Assembly: GCA_965198325.1 (NCBI GenBank)
Contig: CBDAPE010000006.1
Span: 1 to 6,795, forward strand
Reading direction: 5' to 3'
Source: CBDAPE01 sp965198325
GTDB taxonomy: Bacteria; Pseudomonadota; Alphaproteobacteria; UBA828; JAPUJA01
Length of the DNA: 6,795 nt
Part shown: positions 1 through 6,411 of the stretch, in pieces
Numbering within the stretch: position 1 is the first letter of the stretch
Layout: the number at the start of each line of letters is the position of its first letter
Position numbers and translations under genes: made by a program
The notes under the pieces: model-generated
The model's input: the letters and a program-made list of their open reading frames with translations, nothing else
What the model was told of the DNA's origin: nothing
Databases searched by the model: none

Positions 1-943
1 GCCCGGCGATACAACCCTGCCCGATGGAAGGCTGCGCACGCCGATCTGGAAGCGGGACGAGGAAATCGGCCGCGATCAATACGACATCGTGCGCGAGGCT
101 TCCTATCGCCACATCTACGGCACGCGAACCTTTGCGCGCGCCCTCCCGGGCACGGTCTTCTACGAGCGGATGGCGGCGTGGCCGCTCGCATTCGAAGAGG
201 CGATGAAGGATCTCTGCCGGCGGCATTTCCCGGTCGATGACTATGCCGTCTACACCCACGGGCATTCCACCGGCGGGCCGTTCTCGCACATGATCCTTCA
301 GCGCGTCGAGAACATCGTCGGGCTCGCCGGCATCGAGAACTCCACCTTCGCCTATATTTTCCACGAGATGACCGGGCATGACTGGCCCAACCCCTTCAAC
401 GACCTCCTGGTCCGCGACTGGCGCGAGTTGGCCCGCTACCGGGGCGCGGAGCTTTTCCTGCAGGAAGGCGGCGATCCGCTGATGCGCCTGCCCTGGGTCA
501 TGGAAGAAGTCTTCGAGATGTGGGACGAGGCCAAGCGGTTCCCGCAGATCAAGGCGGAGTATTTCTTCCACATCCACTCGATCCCGGCGCTCACCCAAGC
601 CGCGACCATCACCGCCGCCCGTCTCGGCTTGTCGGAGGCAAAGACGGAGGCGTTGATCGACCGCTATATCGGCATGGGGCGGCCGCTGGTGGGTCCGGGC
701 GTGAAGCCGGTGCCGCCGCTTCTTTACATGATCAACAGGTTCAGCCGCGATCACACGCCGGAGAAATATTTCGGGGTCATGTTGCCGATGCTGGAGAAGA
801 TCGAACCCGCCCCCCAGGTGCGGATCGTCGAGTTCGGCACCGGCATCCATTCCTATTGGCGCGCCGAAAAAGGCCTGCCGATGGGGCTGGTCCCGCCCGC
901 CGTCGACGTGGTCTGCGACGCGATCACGGCCGGCTACTACTGA
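1..943 (+). CDS. Alpha/beta-hydrolase-like serine hydrolase, 5'-truncated
   Basis: The reading frame is open from base 2 (PGDTTLPDGRLRTP...) to a TGA at 941-943, so 313 residues are visible and the true start lies left of the window. A GTG at 89 is in frame, but the frame is open upstream of it with no SD, so it is not the start. The main clue is THGHSTGGP, a G-x-S-x-G nucleophile elbow with the serine codon at 266-268. It follows a hydrophobic strand (YAVYT) and precedes a helix, as in alpha/beta hydrolases. A GTGIHSYW motif near the C-terminus (His codon 848-850) is the likely catalytic histidine; the acid residue is not clear. There is no membrane segment in the visible part, so it is probably cytoplasmic. 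It does not resemble the two downstream hydrolases outside the elbow. The substrate is unknown; an esterase, amidase or peptidase would all fit. The fold assignment is an inference from motifs only. Confidence 0.7.
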   Translation, partial: PGDTTLPDGRLRTPIWKRDEEIGRDQYDIVREASYRHIYGTRTFARALPGTVFYERMAAWPLAFEEAMKDLCRRHFPVDDYAVYTHGHSTGGPFSHMILQRVENIVGLAGIENSTFAYIFHEMTGHDWPNPFNDLLVRDWRELARYRGAELFLQEGGDPLMRLPWVMEEVFEMWDEAKRFPQIKAEYFFHIHSIPALTQAATITAARLGLSEAKTEALIDRYIGMGRPLVGPGVKPVPPLLYMINRFSRDHTPEKYFGVMLPMLEKIEPAPQVRIVEFGTGIHSYWRAEKGLPMGLVPPAVDVVCDAITAGYY

Positions 944-953
944 GCGGGCGCGG

Positions 954-983
954 CCCCGCGGGGTGTCACCGGCCGCATGCGGC
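954..983. other. GC palindromes in the spacer after the first hydrolase
   Basis: Two perfect palindromes lie just past the stop codon: CCCCGCGGGG at 954-963 and GCCGCATGCGGC at 972-983. A short hairpin is also possible, GCGGG at 944-948 pairing with CCCGC at 955-959 around a six-base loop. None is followed by a T-run, so this is not a standard intrinsic terminator. They could slow transcription, bind a dimeric regulator, or be chance in GC-rich DNA. Confidence 0.25.
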
Positions 984-1064
984 GGAAAAGGAATTGGATT
1001 CGGCGGCGGCCATGTCTGTAGACTACCGTCTTGCGGCGGGAGGGCCGCGGGGACGTGCAACAGC

Positions 1065-1071
1065 AAGGGAG
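1065..1071 (+). promoter_or_regulatory. Ribosome binding site of the substrate-binding protein
   Basis: AAGGGAG lies seven bases before the ATG at 1079. It fixes that ATG as the start, rather than the in-frame TTG at 1031, which has no SD and would put a charged stretch before the signal peptide. Confidence 0.75.
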
Positions 1072-1078
1072 AACGGCA

Positions 1079-2611
1079 ATGGGACTTTCAGGTTCCGCGC
1101 GGATGGTGTCCAGGACGGCGGCCTGCGCCGTGCTTGCGACCGGCGTTGCGATCGGCGCAACGGCGTCGGCCGAGACGCGGCTGACGGTCGGCATCACGTC
1201 CAATCTCAGTACGGTAAACCCCTATGGCGACAGCGCGTCGCATCTCTACGGGCTTTGGGGTGAGATCTACGGCAATCTCTGCCGCTACGACTTCAAGAAG
1301 GGCGGTTATGTCGGCCATCTTGCCGAGAAATGGGAAGTCAAGGACGAGAACACCTGGCTCTTCCATCTCAAGAAGGGAATGCAGTTCCACAACGGCACCG
1401 AAGTGACGGCGAAGGATGTCGTTCACTCCTTCTTCCGGATGAGCAAGGACCCCGAAAGCAGTCAGAAACAGAACTCGAGCCGGAAGATAAAATTGGTCGA
1501 GGCGGTCGACAATTACACCGTCAAAATGATTTCCCACAAACCGACATCGTCGTTGCTGAGCTATATCTGCGGTCTGTGGTCGATCTCCAGCAAGGACACC
1601 TACGACAAGTACGGCGCCAAGGAAGCCGACAAGAACCATCCCTATGGCGCCGGGCCCTACAAGCTCAAGGAATTCGTCATCGGCAATCGCATGGTGCTCG
1701 AGAAGGCCAAGGGCAATTCGTTCCTCAGGCCGGGCTCGCCCGATATCGTGATCATCCGCAAGATGACCGAGTCCGAACAGCGGGTCACCGCCCTGCTCAA
1801 CGGCGAAGTCCAGATCGCGCAGTTCATTCCGCCCCATCTTCTAACCCGGGTAGAGAAGGCAAAGAATGCGCGGCTCGTGCCGACGAGTTCGGTCGAGATC
1901 ATGTTCCTGGCCATGAACCCGGCGATGAAGCCGTGGGACAACAAGAAGGTGCGCCAGGCGGTCTGCCATTCCATCAATCGCGCGGGCATCGTCAAGGCGC
2001 TGCTCAAGGGACAGGCGCAGTTGCTGAAGGGGCCGATCGGGCCCGGCCAGTACGCCTACGACCCCAACCTCAAGCCGGTCTACGACTACAATCCCGAGAA
2101 AGCGAAGAAGCTGCTGGCCGAAGCCGGATATGCCAAGGGAGTCGAGGTCGATCTGTATACGCCGGTCGCCCGCTATGTGAACGACAAGCAGATCACCCAA
2201 GCCATGGTGCCGATGCTCAACGCGGTTGGGATCAAGACCAAGCTGCATACCCCGGAATGGGTCACGCAGTGGGCCAACGTGCGCAAGGGAAAGGTGCCCT
2301 TCTTCTACCAGGGCCGGGGCTCGGTGATCGATCCCGGGCCCGCGCTGTCGCAGTATTTCGAGACCGGGGTGTCGCCGCGCATCAAGTTCTCGTCCGCGGA
2401 ATTCGACAGGTTGATGCAGGCGGAACGCGCGGCCTTCGACGAGGCAAAGCGCATCGCGGCGCTGCGCCAGGGGATGTCGGTTCTCACCGAAGAGGCGCCG
2501 GCCTGCTTCATGTGGACGCATACGCTGCAATACGGGGTCGCCAACAACGTCGACTACCAGCCGCGGCCGGACGGTCGTCCCTATTTGAGCGAAGCGAGCA
2601 TGAAGAACTAG
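1079..2611 (+). CDS. Peptide/nickel-type ABC transporter substrate-binding protein
   Basis: This is a 510-residue periplasmic binding protein of the SBP_bac_5 (DppA/OppA, cluster C) family. It would capture a solute outside the inner membrane and deliver it to the two permeases encoded just downstream. A Sec signal peptide is visible: Arg8 and Arg12, a hydrophobic core at about 13-27, and an ATASA|E cleavage site after residue 31. No lipobox cysteine is present, so the mature protein should be soluble. Family signatures follow: the W-x-F-x-L-x-x-G-x-x-F-H-x-G-x-x-x-T-A-x-D-V block at about 93-114, PYGAGPYKL at 188-196, and MNPAMKPWDNKKVRQAV at 279-295 followed by INR at 299-301. The length is normal for the family (about 500-540). 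ATG 1079 is chosen for its SD and because it gives a proper signal peptide. Members bind peptides, opines, nickel chelates, sugars or other organics, so the ligand is not predictable. The neighbouring hydrolases and amidase suggest an amide or ester compound (inference). Confidence 0.95.
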   Translation: MGLSGSARMVSRTAACAVLATGVAIGATASAETRLTVGITSNLSTVNPYGDSASHLYGLWGEIYGNLCRYDFKKGGYVGHLAEKWEVKDENTWLFHLKKGMQFHNGTEVTAKDVVHSFFRMSKDPESSQKQNSSRKIKLVEAVDNYTVKMISHKPTSSLLSYICGLWSISSKDTYDKYGAKEADKNHPYGAGPYKLKEFVIGNRMVLEKAKGNSFLRPGSPDIVIIRKMTESEQRVTALLNGEVQIAQFIPPHLLTRVEKAKNARLVPTSSVEIMFLAMNPAMKPWDNKKVRQAVCHSINRAGIVKALLKGQAQLLKGPIGPGQYAYDPNLKPVYDYNPEKAKKLLAEAGYAKGVEVDLYTPVARYVNDKQITQAMVPMLNAVGIKTKLHTPEWVTQWANVRKGKVPFFYQGRGSVIDPGPALSQYFETGVSPRIKFSSAEFDRLMQAERAAFDEAKRIAALRQGMSVLTEEAPACFMWTHTLQYGVANNVDYQPRPDGRPYLSEASMKN

Positions 2612-2646
2612 GTCTCCATTGCCGCCGGGCGCGTGGCTGCATTGGG

Positions 2647-2667
2647 CTTTGCCGGTCTGACGGAAAG
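2647..2667 (+). promoter_or_regulatory. Possible hairpin covering the permease ribosome binding site
   Basis: In the 67-base gap after the binding-protein gene, CTTT at 2647-2650 and CCG at 2652-2654 can pair with CGG at 2661-2663 and AAAG at 2664-2667. This gives seven base pairs with one bulged G (2651) and a six-base loop. The 3' arm contains most of the permease SD (GGAAAGG, 2662-2668). Such a stem could lower permease translation relative to the binding protein. Pairing was read by eye; no energy was computed. Confidence 0.35.
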
Positions 2668-2668
2668 G
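2662..2668 (+). promoter_or_regulatory. Ribosome binding site for a TTG start
   Basis: GGAAAGG lies ten bases before the TTG at 2679, a slightly long spacing. An in-frame TGA at 2658-2660 rules out any earlier start. No ATG or GTG occurs in frame through the first membrane segment, so the TTG is the best available start. Confidence 0.55.
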
Positions 2669-2678
2669 CGGGTTTCGT

Positions 2679-3683
2679 TTGCTGACCTATACCGTCAAGC
2701 GGGTAATCGGGACGGTTCCGGTCCTGCTGTTGATTACCCTGCTGGTTTTTGGCCTGTTGCAGCTCGCGCCCGGCGATCCCGCCGATATCCTGCTGCCGGA
2801 GGAGGCGACGCACGAGGATATCGCCGAGGCTCGGGCACGCTGGGGCCTCGACAAGCCGTTTCACGAGCAATATCTGAGTTTTCTGACCTCGGCGCTTCAG
2901 GGCGATTTCGGCGAATCGTTCCGCTATAAGGAATCGGTCACGGAGTTGCTTGTCCAGCGTTTCCCGGCGACCCTCGAGCTCACTTTTTTCGCAACGCTGT
3001 TCGCGGTTCTCATCGGCGTTCCGCTCGGCGTATGGGCGGGCGCCAGACCCAATTCCTGGATCGACAATTTCGGATCGGTGTTCGGCTTCTTTGGGATCAG
3101 CATGCCGAGCTTCTGGCTGGGGATCATGCTGATCCTCATCGTCTCGGGCTATTTCAATCTTCTCCCGTCCGCGGGGCGCGAGACCTATGGCGTCGCCGGT
3201 GCGACGATCACCGGCTTCTACACCGTCGACAGCCTGATCGAGGGAAACTGGAAAGGCTTCGTCGACGCCCTCTCTTACATCGTCATGCCGGCGGCGACGC
3301 TCGGCGTGAACATGCTCGGCATCCTGATGCGGGTCACGCGGTCCGCGATTCTCGATGTCACGCATGAAGAGTTCGTGACCACCGCCCGCGCCAAGGGGCT
3401 CAGCGGCCAGGCCGTCCTTTGGCGTCACATCGTCCGCAACGCCCTGATCACGATCATCACCGTGGTCGGTCTCGAGCTGGGTACGCTGCTCTCGGGTTCG
3501 ATCATCGTCGAGACCGTGTTCGCCTGGCCGGGGATCGGCAATCTTCTGATCAACGGCCTCGGCACAAGGGATTATCCGCTGATTACGGGTGTCGTGCTCG
3601 CCTACACAGTGCTGTTCGTCACCGTCAACTTCCTCATAGACATCAGCTATGGCGCGATCGATCCAAGAATCCGTTTCGACTAG
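2679..3683 (+). CDS. DppB-type ABC transporter permease
   Basis: This 334-residue inner-membrane protein is one of two pore-forming subunits of the importer (BPD_transp_1 superfamily, DppB/OppB branch). About six membrane segments can be seen, near residues 9-29, 100-122, 133-157, 198-219, 255-278 and 300-322. The DppB hallmark APGDP (30-34) follows segment 1, then a periplasmic domain with the typical RWGLDKPFHEQY (54-65). The EAA loop, which docks on the ATPase, is EFVTTARAKGLSGQAVLWRH and its continuation (231-257). It is followed by ETVFAWPGIGNLL (278-290) and a C-terminal YGAIDPRIRF, all typical of the family, and the length is normal. The start is a TTG, because a stop lies in frame at 2658-2660 and the N-terminus MLTYTVKRVIG fits the usual family beginning. 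It lies 67 bases after the binding-protein gene and overlaps the next permease by 35 bases. The transported solute is unknown. Confidence 0.95.
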   Translation: MLTYTVKRVIGTVPVLLLITLLVFGLLQLAPGDPADILLPEEATHEDIAEARARWGLDKPFHEQYLSFLTSALQGDFGESFRYKESVTELLVQRFPATLELTFFATLFAVLIGVPLGVWAGARPNSWIDNFGSVFGFFGISMPSFWLGIMLILIVSGYFNLLPSAGRETYGVAGATITGFYTVDSLIEGNWKGFVDALSYIVMPAATLGVNMLGILMRVTRSAILDVTHEEFVTTARAKGLSGQAVLWRHIVRNALITIITVVGLELGTLLSGSIIVETVFAWPGIGNLLINGLGTRDYPLITGVVLAYTVLFVTVNFLIDISYGAIDPRIRFD

Positions 3684-4572
3684 CCGGACCGCGCCGCTGG
3701 TCCACTGGCTGGTCGAGCTGAAAAAGCGCTCGCGGCGCTGGATGAAGGTCAAGATCCTCCTCGGCGGGGCGGTTGTGGCGACGCTGATAGCGGTGGGCGT
3801 GCTGGCGCCCTTGATCAGCCCCTACGATCCGAACCAGCAGGACCTGCTTGCCGCGCTTCAGGCGCCGGCATATTTCTCCGACAAGTTTTTCCTTGGCACC
3901 GACCATGTCGGGCGCGACATTCTCAGCAGGATCATCTACGGCGCGCGGATTTCGCTGGTGATCGCCACCACCGTGGTGCTGGTTTCCGGCATCGTCGGCG
4001 TCGGGTTCGGGGCGGTCTCGGGATATTTCGGCGGGCGAACCGACTTCGCCATCCAGAAGACCGTGGAAGTCGTCTGGGCGTTCCCGCCGCTATTGCTGGC
4101 GATCGCCATCCTCGCCTTTCTCGGACAGGGGCTCGGCATCCTGATTATCGCGCTGGTGGCGCAGCGGTGGATTCCCTATTGCCGTGTCGCGCGCGGGCAG
4201 ACGCTGTCGCTCAGGGCGCGGGATTTCGTGACCGCGGCGCGATCGCTCGGCGCTTCGCATGGCAGGATCGTGAGCCGCCATATTCTGCCCAATCTCCTGC
4301 AGGCGGCGATCGTCATCGGTACCTTCGCCATGGCGTCGGCGATCATTTCGGAGGCGAGCCTCAGCTTTCTCGGGCTCGGCGTGCCGCCCGAAATCCCGAC
4401 ATGGGGCAGCATGCTCGCCGACGGGCGCGAACATATCAGCACCTCCTGGTGGCTGGCGCTGTTTCCCGGGCTGTGCATCTTCATGACGGTGCTAGGGATC
4501 AACCTGCTGGGGGACGGGCTGCGCGACATCCTCGACCCCCGCCTCAAGCGGGCGTCGTCGGGAGTGACTTGA
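3649..4572 (+). CDS. DppC-type ABC transporter permease
   Basis: This 307-residue protein is the second pore subunit of the importer and pairs with the DppB-type protein in the inner membrane. It has a cytoplasmic N-terminal tail of about 33 residues (the OppC_N region), then segment 1 at 35-56 ending in LISPYDP. The DppC signature LGTDHVGRDILSRIIYGARISL spans 82-103. Further segments follow at about 104-125, 143-175, 215-237 and 266-288. The EAA loop is DFVTAARSLGASHGRIVSRH and its continuation (192-217). SFLGLGVPPEIPTWGSML (239-256) and LGDGLRDILDPRLK (287-300) are also typical. The start ATG overlaps the upstream gene by 35 bases and has no clear SD; an in-frame TAG at 3637-3639 excludes anything earlier. 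A later ATG at 3742 (Met32) would remove the tail and also lacks an SD. The overlap suggests translational coupling. No ATPase gene follows; a hydrolase gene does. Confidence 0.95.
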   Translation: MARSIQESVSTSRTAPLVHWLVELKKRSRRWMKVKILLGGAVVATLIAVGVLAPLISPYDPNQQDLLAALQAPAYFSDKFFLGTDHVGRDILSRIIYGARISLVIATTVVLVSGIVGVGFGAVSGYFGGRTDFAIQKTVEVVWAFPPLLLAIAILAFLGQGLGILIIALVAQRWIPYCRVARGQTLSLRARDFVTAARSLGASHGRIVSRHILPNLLQAAIVIGTFAMASAIISEASLSFLGLGVPPEIPTWGSMLADGREHISTSWWLALFPGLCIFMTVLGINLLGDGLRDILDPRLKRASSGVT

Positions 4573-4583
4573 AACGTCTCCGC

Positions 4584-4591
4584 AAGGGAGG
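4584..4591 (+). promoter_or_regulatory. Ribosome binding site of hydrolase A
   Basis: AAGGGAGG, one of the strongest SD sequences in the window, lies six bases before ATG 4598. The surrounding leader (4582-4600) closely matches that of the binding-protein gene (1063-1081). Confidence 0.8.
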
Positions 4592-4597
4592 AACGGG

Positions 4598-5476
4598 ATG
4601 CCGATATCGGGCGCAAAATTTGTCGACGTGGACGGGATCCGCACCCGCTATTTCGAGCGGGGCTCGGGCGAGGTCGTGGTGCTCGTACACGGCGGCGCCT
4701 TCGGCTCGACCACCGGCGCCTGCTGCGCCGATGACTGGGACATGAATTTCGCAGGCCTTGCCGAATGGTTCCGCGTCTTCGCCATCGACAAGCTGGGACA
4801 GGGCTACACCGGCAATCCGAAGACGGATGACGACTACACCATGCATGCGGCGGTGCAGCATGCCTATGCGACGCTGCGCGCGCTCGGTATCGAGGGGGCG
4901 CATCTGGTCGGCCACTCGCGCGGCGGCTATCTGGTCTGCCGCCTGACGGTCGAACACCCGGAACTGGTGAAGAGCTGCACCATCGTCGACAGCAACACAT
5001 GCGCGCCGGGAATCGGGCGCAACGAATTCGTGTTCGCCAATATGCCGAAACCCGCGCTGAGCGCCGAGAGCCAGAGATGGGTGGTGCAGAAATACTCCTA
5101 CAGCGGCGATCACGTGACGGATGCGTGGATCGACGCCATGGTCGCGGTCGCCAAGCAGCCCAAATACGCCGAAGCAGTCCGCAAGATGAGCGAGGATGGC
5201 TTCCAGTGGACGAAGTTCCTGCCGGGAATCCTGACCCAGAAGGAGGAGATGTTCCGGATTCTGCAAACCCGCGGAATCCAGCGCCCGGTCATGCAGGTCT
5301 GGGGCAGCGACGACCCGACGGTGTCGTTCCCACAGGCGATGGGTCTTTACCGGATCCTCGCCGAAAAGGAACGCAGGGCGCGGTGGCAGGTCTTCAACCG
5401 GTCGGGCCATTACAGCTTCCGCGAGCATCCCAAACGGTTCAACGACGTCATCCGAAGCTTCATTCAGGCTCCCTGA
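4598..5476 (+). CDS. Alpha/beta hydrolase A of a tandem pair (C-C/ester hydrolase-like)
   Basis: This is a 292-residue alpha/beta hydrolase with a full predicted triad. HGG at 31-33 follows strand 3 and forms the oxyanion region. Ser107 sits in GHSRGG (105-110), Asp239 in WGSDDPT, and His271 in SGHYSFREH. No signal peptide is present, so it is cytoplasmic. The C-terminal pattern (V-W-G-x-x-D, then F-x-x-x-G-H-x-x-x-x-E-H-x-x-x-F-N) is like that of meta-cleavage-product hydrolases such as BphD and MhpC. Those enzymes usually carry G-N-S/A-M-G-G at the nucleophile and GHW at the histidine, which are absent here, so an ester, lactone or amide substrate is equally possible. The block GQGYTGNPKTDDDYTM (67-82) is almost unchanged in the neighbouring copy and looks like a subfamily signature. 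It starts 25 bases after the permease gene and is probably co-transcribed with it. The fold is secure; the substrate is not known. Confidence 0.92.
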   Translation: MPISGAKFVDVDGIRTRYFERGSGEVVVLVHGGAFGSTTGACCADDWDMNFAGLAEWFRVFAIDKLGQGYTGNPKTDDDYTMHAAVQHAYATLRALGIEGAHLVGHSRGGYLVCRLTVEHPELVKSCTIVDSNTCAPGIGRNEFVFANMPKPALSAESQRWVVQKYSYSGDHVTDAWIDAMVAVAKQPKYAEAVRKMSEDGFQWTKFLPGILTQKEEMFRILQTRGIQRPVMQVWGSDDPTVSFPQAMGLYRILAEKERRARWQVFNRSGHYSFREHPKRFNDVIRSFIQAP

Positions 5477-5492
5477 TGGGCGGCATGGGGAC

Positions 5493-5499
5493 GAGGGAG
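5493..5499 (+). promoter_or_regulatory. Ribosome binding site of hydrolase B
   Basis: GAGGGAG lies six bases before ATG 5506. It selects that start over the in-frame ATG at 5476, which overlaps the previous stop (ATGA type) but lacks a good SD and would add ten residues not found in the paralogue. Confidence 0.75.
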
Positions 5500-5505
5500 C
5501 GAGAA

Positions 5506-6384
5506 ATGGACATTTCGCAGGCCAAATTCATCGATGTCGACGGCATCGACACGCGCTATTTCGACAAGGGCGCCGGTGAGACGATCGTCCTGTTCCACGG
5601 CGGCAATTTCGGCTCCCATCATGGCGCCGACTGCGCGGCCGACTGGAACCTCAATTTCGACGGCCTGGCCGAGGAATGCCGGGTCGTCGCCGTCGACAAG
5701 ATCGGACAGGGCTATACCGGCAACCCGGAGACCGACGACGACTACACCATGGCGCGGGTGGTCCGCCATGCGCTGGGCTTTCTCGACGCGCTCGACCTCG
5801 GCGATTGCCATATCGTCGGCCATTCGCGCGGCGCCTATCTGACTTGCCGCATGACGCTCGAGAACCCCGCCCGCATCAAATCCAACATCATGGTCGACAC
5901 CAACACGCTGGGTCCCGGCCAGGGGCGGAACCACATCGTTTTCGCTGACACGCCCAAGCCCTATCTCAGCCGCGAGAGCCAGCGCTGGGTGATGGAAAAC
6001 TATTCCTGGAACCCGAAGATCGTGACCGAGGACTGGCTCGACGAGCTGATGCGTGTAGCCGCCCTGCCGAAATACCTGGAGTCGGTCCGCAAGATGCTCG
6101 ACGAGGGGCTGGCCGACCGGGTGTTCGCGCCGCAGCTCGCGCGCCAGAAGGGCGATACATTCGACCGGCTGATGAGCACCGGCACGCAGCGACCGAATCT
6201 GATCGTCTGGGGGCTCAACGACCCGACCGCGACCATCGACACGGGTTTCGCGCTCTACGAGATCGTGGTCCACAAGGAACCGCGGACCGAGATGCACGTG
6301 TTCAACCATTCGGGGCATTTCAGCTACCGCGAGCATCCCGAAGCCTTCAACCGCCTGCTACTCGACTATGCGCACAGCCTTTGA
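5506..6384 (+). CDS. Alpha/beta hydrolase B of a tandem pair (C-C/ester hydrolase-like)
   Basis: This is a 292-residue cytoplasmic alpha/beta hydrolase and the paralogue of the gene just upstream. The two proteins have the same length and align end to end without a gap, with about 155 of 292 residues identical by hand count. The triad is conserved at the same positions: HGG 31-33, Ser107 in GHSRGA, Asp239 in WGLNDPT, His271 in SGHFSYREH. Position 238 is Asn here and Asp in copy A, which singles out Asp239 as the catalytic acid in both. The C-terminus (LIVWGLNDP, then FNHSGHFSYREHPEAFNRLLLDY) is even closer to the MhpC/BphD pattern than copy A. Copy B has Ala110 where copy A has Gly. The most variable stretch between the copies is about 202-225, a plausible place for different substrate preference. 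ATG 5506 is chosen for its SD and because it matches the start of copy A. The gap to copy A is 29 bases. The actual substrate is unknown. Confidence 0.92.
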   Translation: MDISQAKFIDVDGIDTRYFDKGAGETIVLFHGGNFGSHHGADCAADWNLNFDGLAEECRVVAVDKIGQGYTGNPETDDDYTMARVVRHALGFLDALDLGDCHIVGHSRGAYLTCRMTLENPARIKSNIMVDTNTLGPGQGRNHIVFADTPKPYLSRESQRWVMENYSWNPKIVTEDWLDELMRVAALPKYLESVRKMLDEGLADRVFAPQLARQKGDTFDRLMSTGTQRPNLIVWGLNDPTATIDTGFALYEIVVHKEPRTEMHVFNHSGHFSYREHPEAFNRLLLDYAHSL

Positions 6385-6397
6385 TGCGCCGGTTGCC

Positions 6398-6404
6398 GAA
6401 GGAG
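6398..6404 (+). promoter_or_regulatory. Ribosome binding site of the amidase gene
   Basis: GAAGGAG lies seven bases before ATG 6412. The nine bases GGAGCGAGA at 6401-6409 also occur before hydrolase B (5496-5504), at almost the same distance from the ATG. Confidence 0.7.
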
Positions 6405-6411
6405 CGAGAGG

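Noticed and set aside
944..983. Intrinsic terminator after the first hydrolase
   Set aside because: GC palindromes are present but no T-run follows, so termination is not supported.
994..1024. Possible sigma-70 promoter before the binding-protein gene (TTGGAT at 994-999 and TAGACT at 1019-1024)
   Set aside because: The -35 matches only 3 of 6 consensus bases and the spacer is 19 bases. Matches of this quality are common by chance. A promoter in this spacer is plausible but cannot be placed.
1079..1171. Lipoprotein signal in the binding protein (Cys16)
   Set aside because: The residues before Cys16 (TAA) do not form a lipobox, and a good signal peptidase I site occurs after residue 31.
520..1263. 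A 247-codon + strand frame across the end of the first hydrolase and the spacer
   Set aside because: It is out of frame with two clear genes, has the low-complexity Arg/Gly/Ala composition of a GC shadow, and has no ribosome site.
2508..3752. A 414-codon open frame on the minus strand, opposite the DppB-type permease gene
   Set aside because: Its product is rich in Arg, Asp, Glu and Gln with no recognisable domain, and it lies over a clear family member on the other strand. Long antisense frames are expected in GC-rich genes.
4999..5505. N-terminal extension of hydrolase B reaching back through hydrolase A
   Set aside because: The frame is open upstream, but that part is a shadow of copy A. 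ATG 5506 has a good SD and matches the start and length of the paralogue.
4544..6336. Two antisense open frames of about 290 codons, one opposite each hydrolase gene (4544-5428 and 5464-6336)
   Set aside because: They seem to be paired genes only because the sense genes are duplicates with the same codon bias. They have no SD and no recognisable domain.
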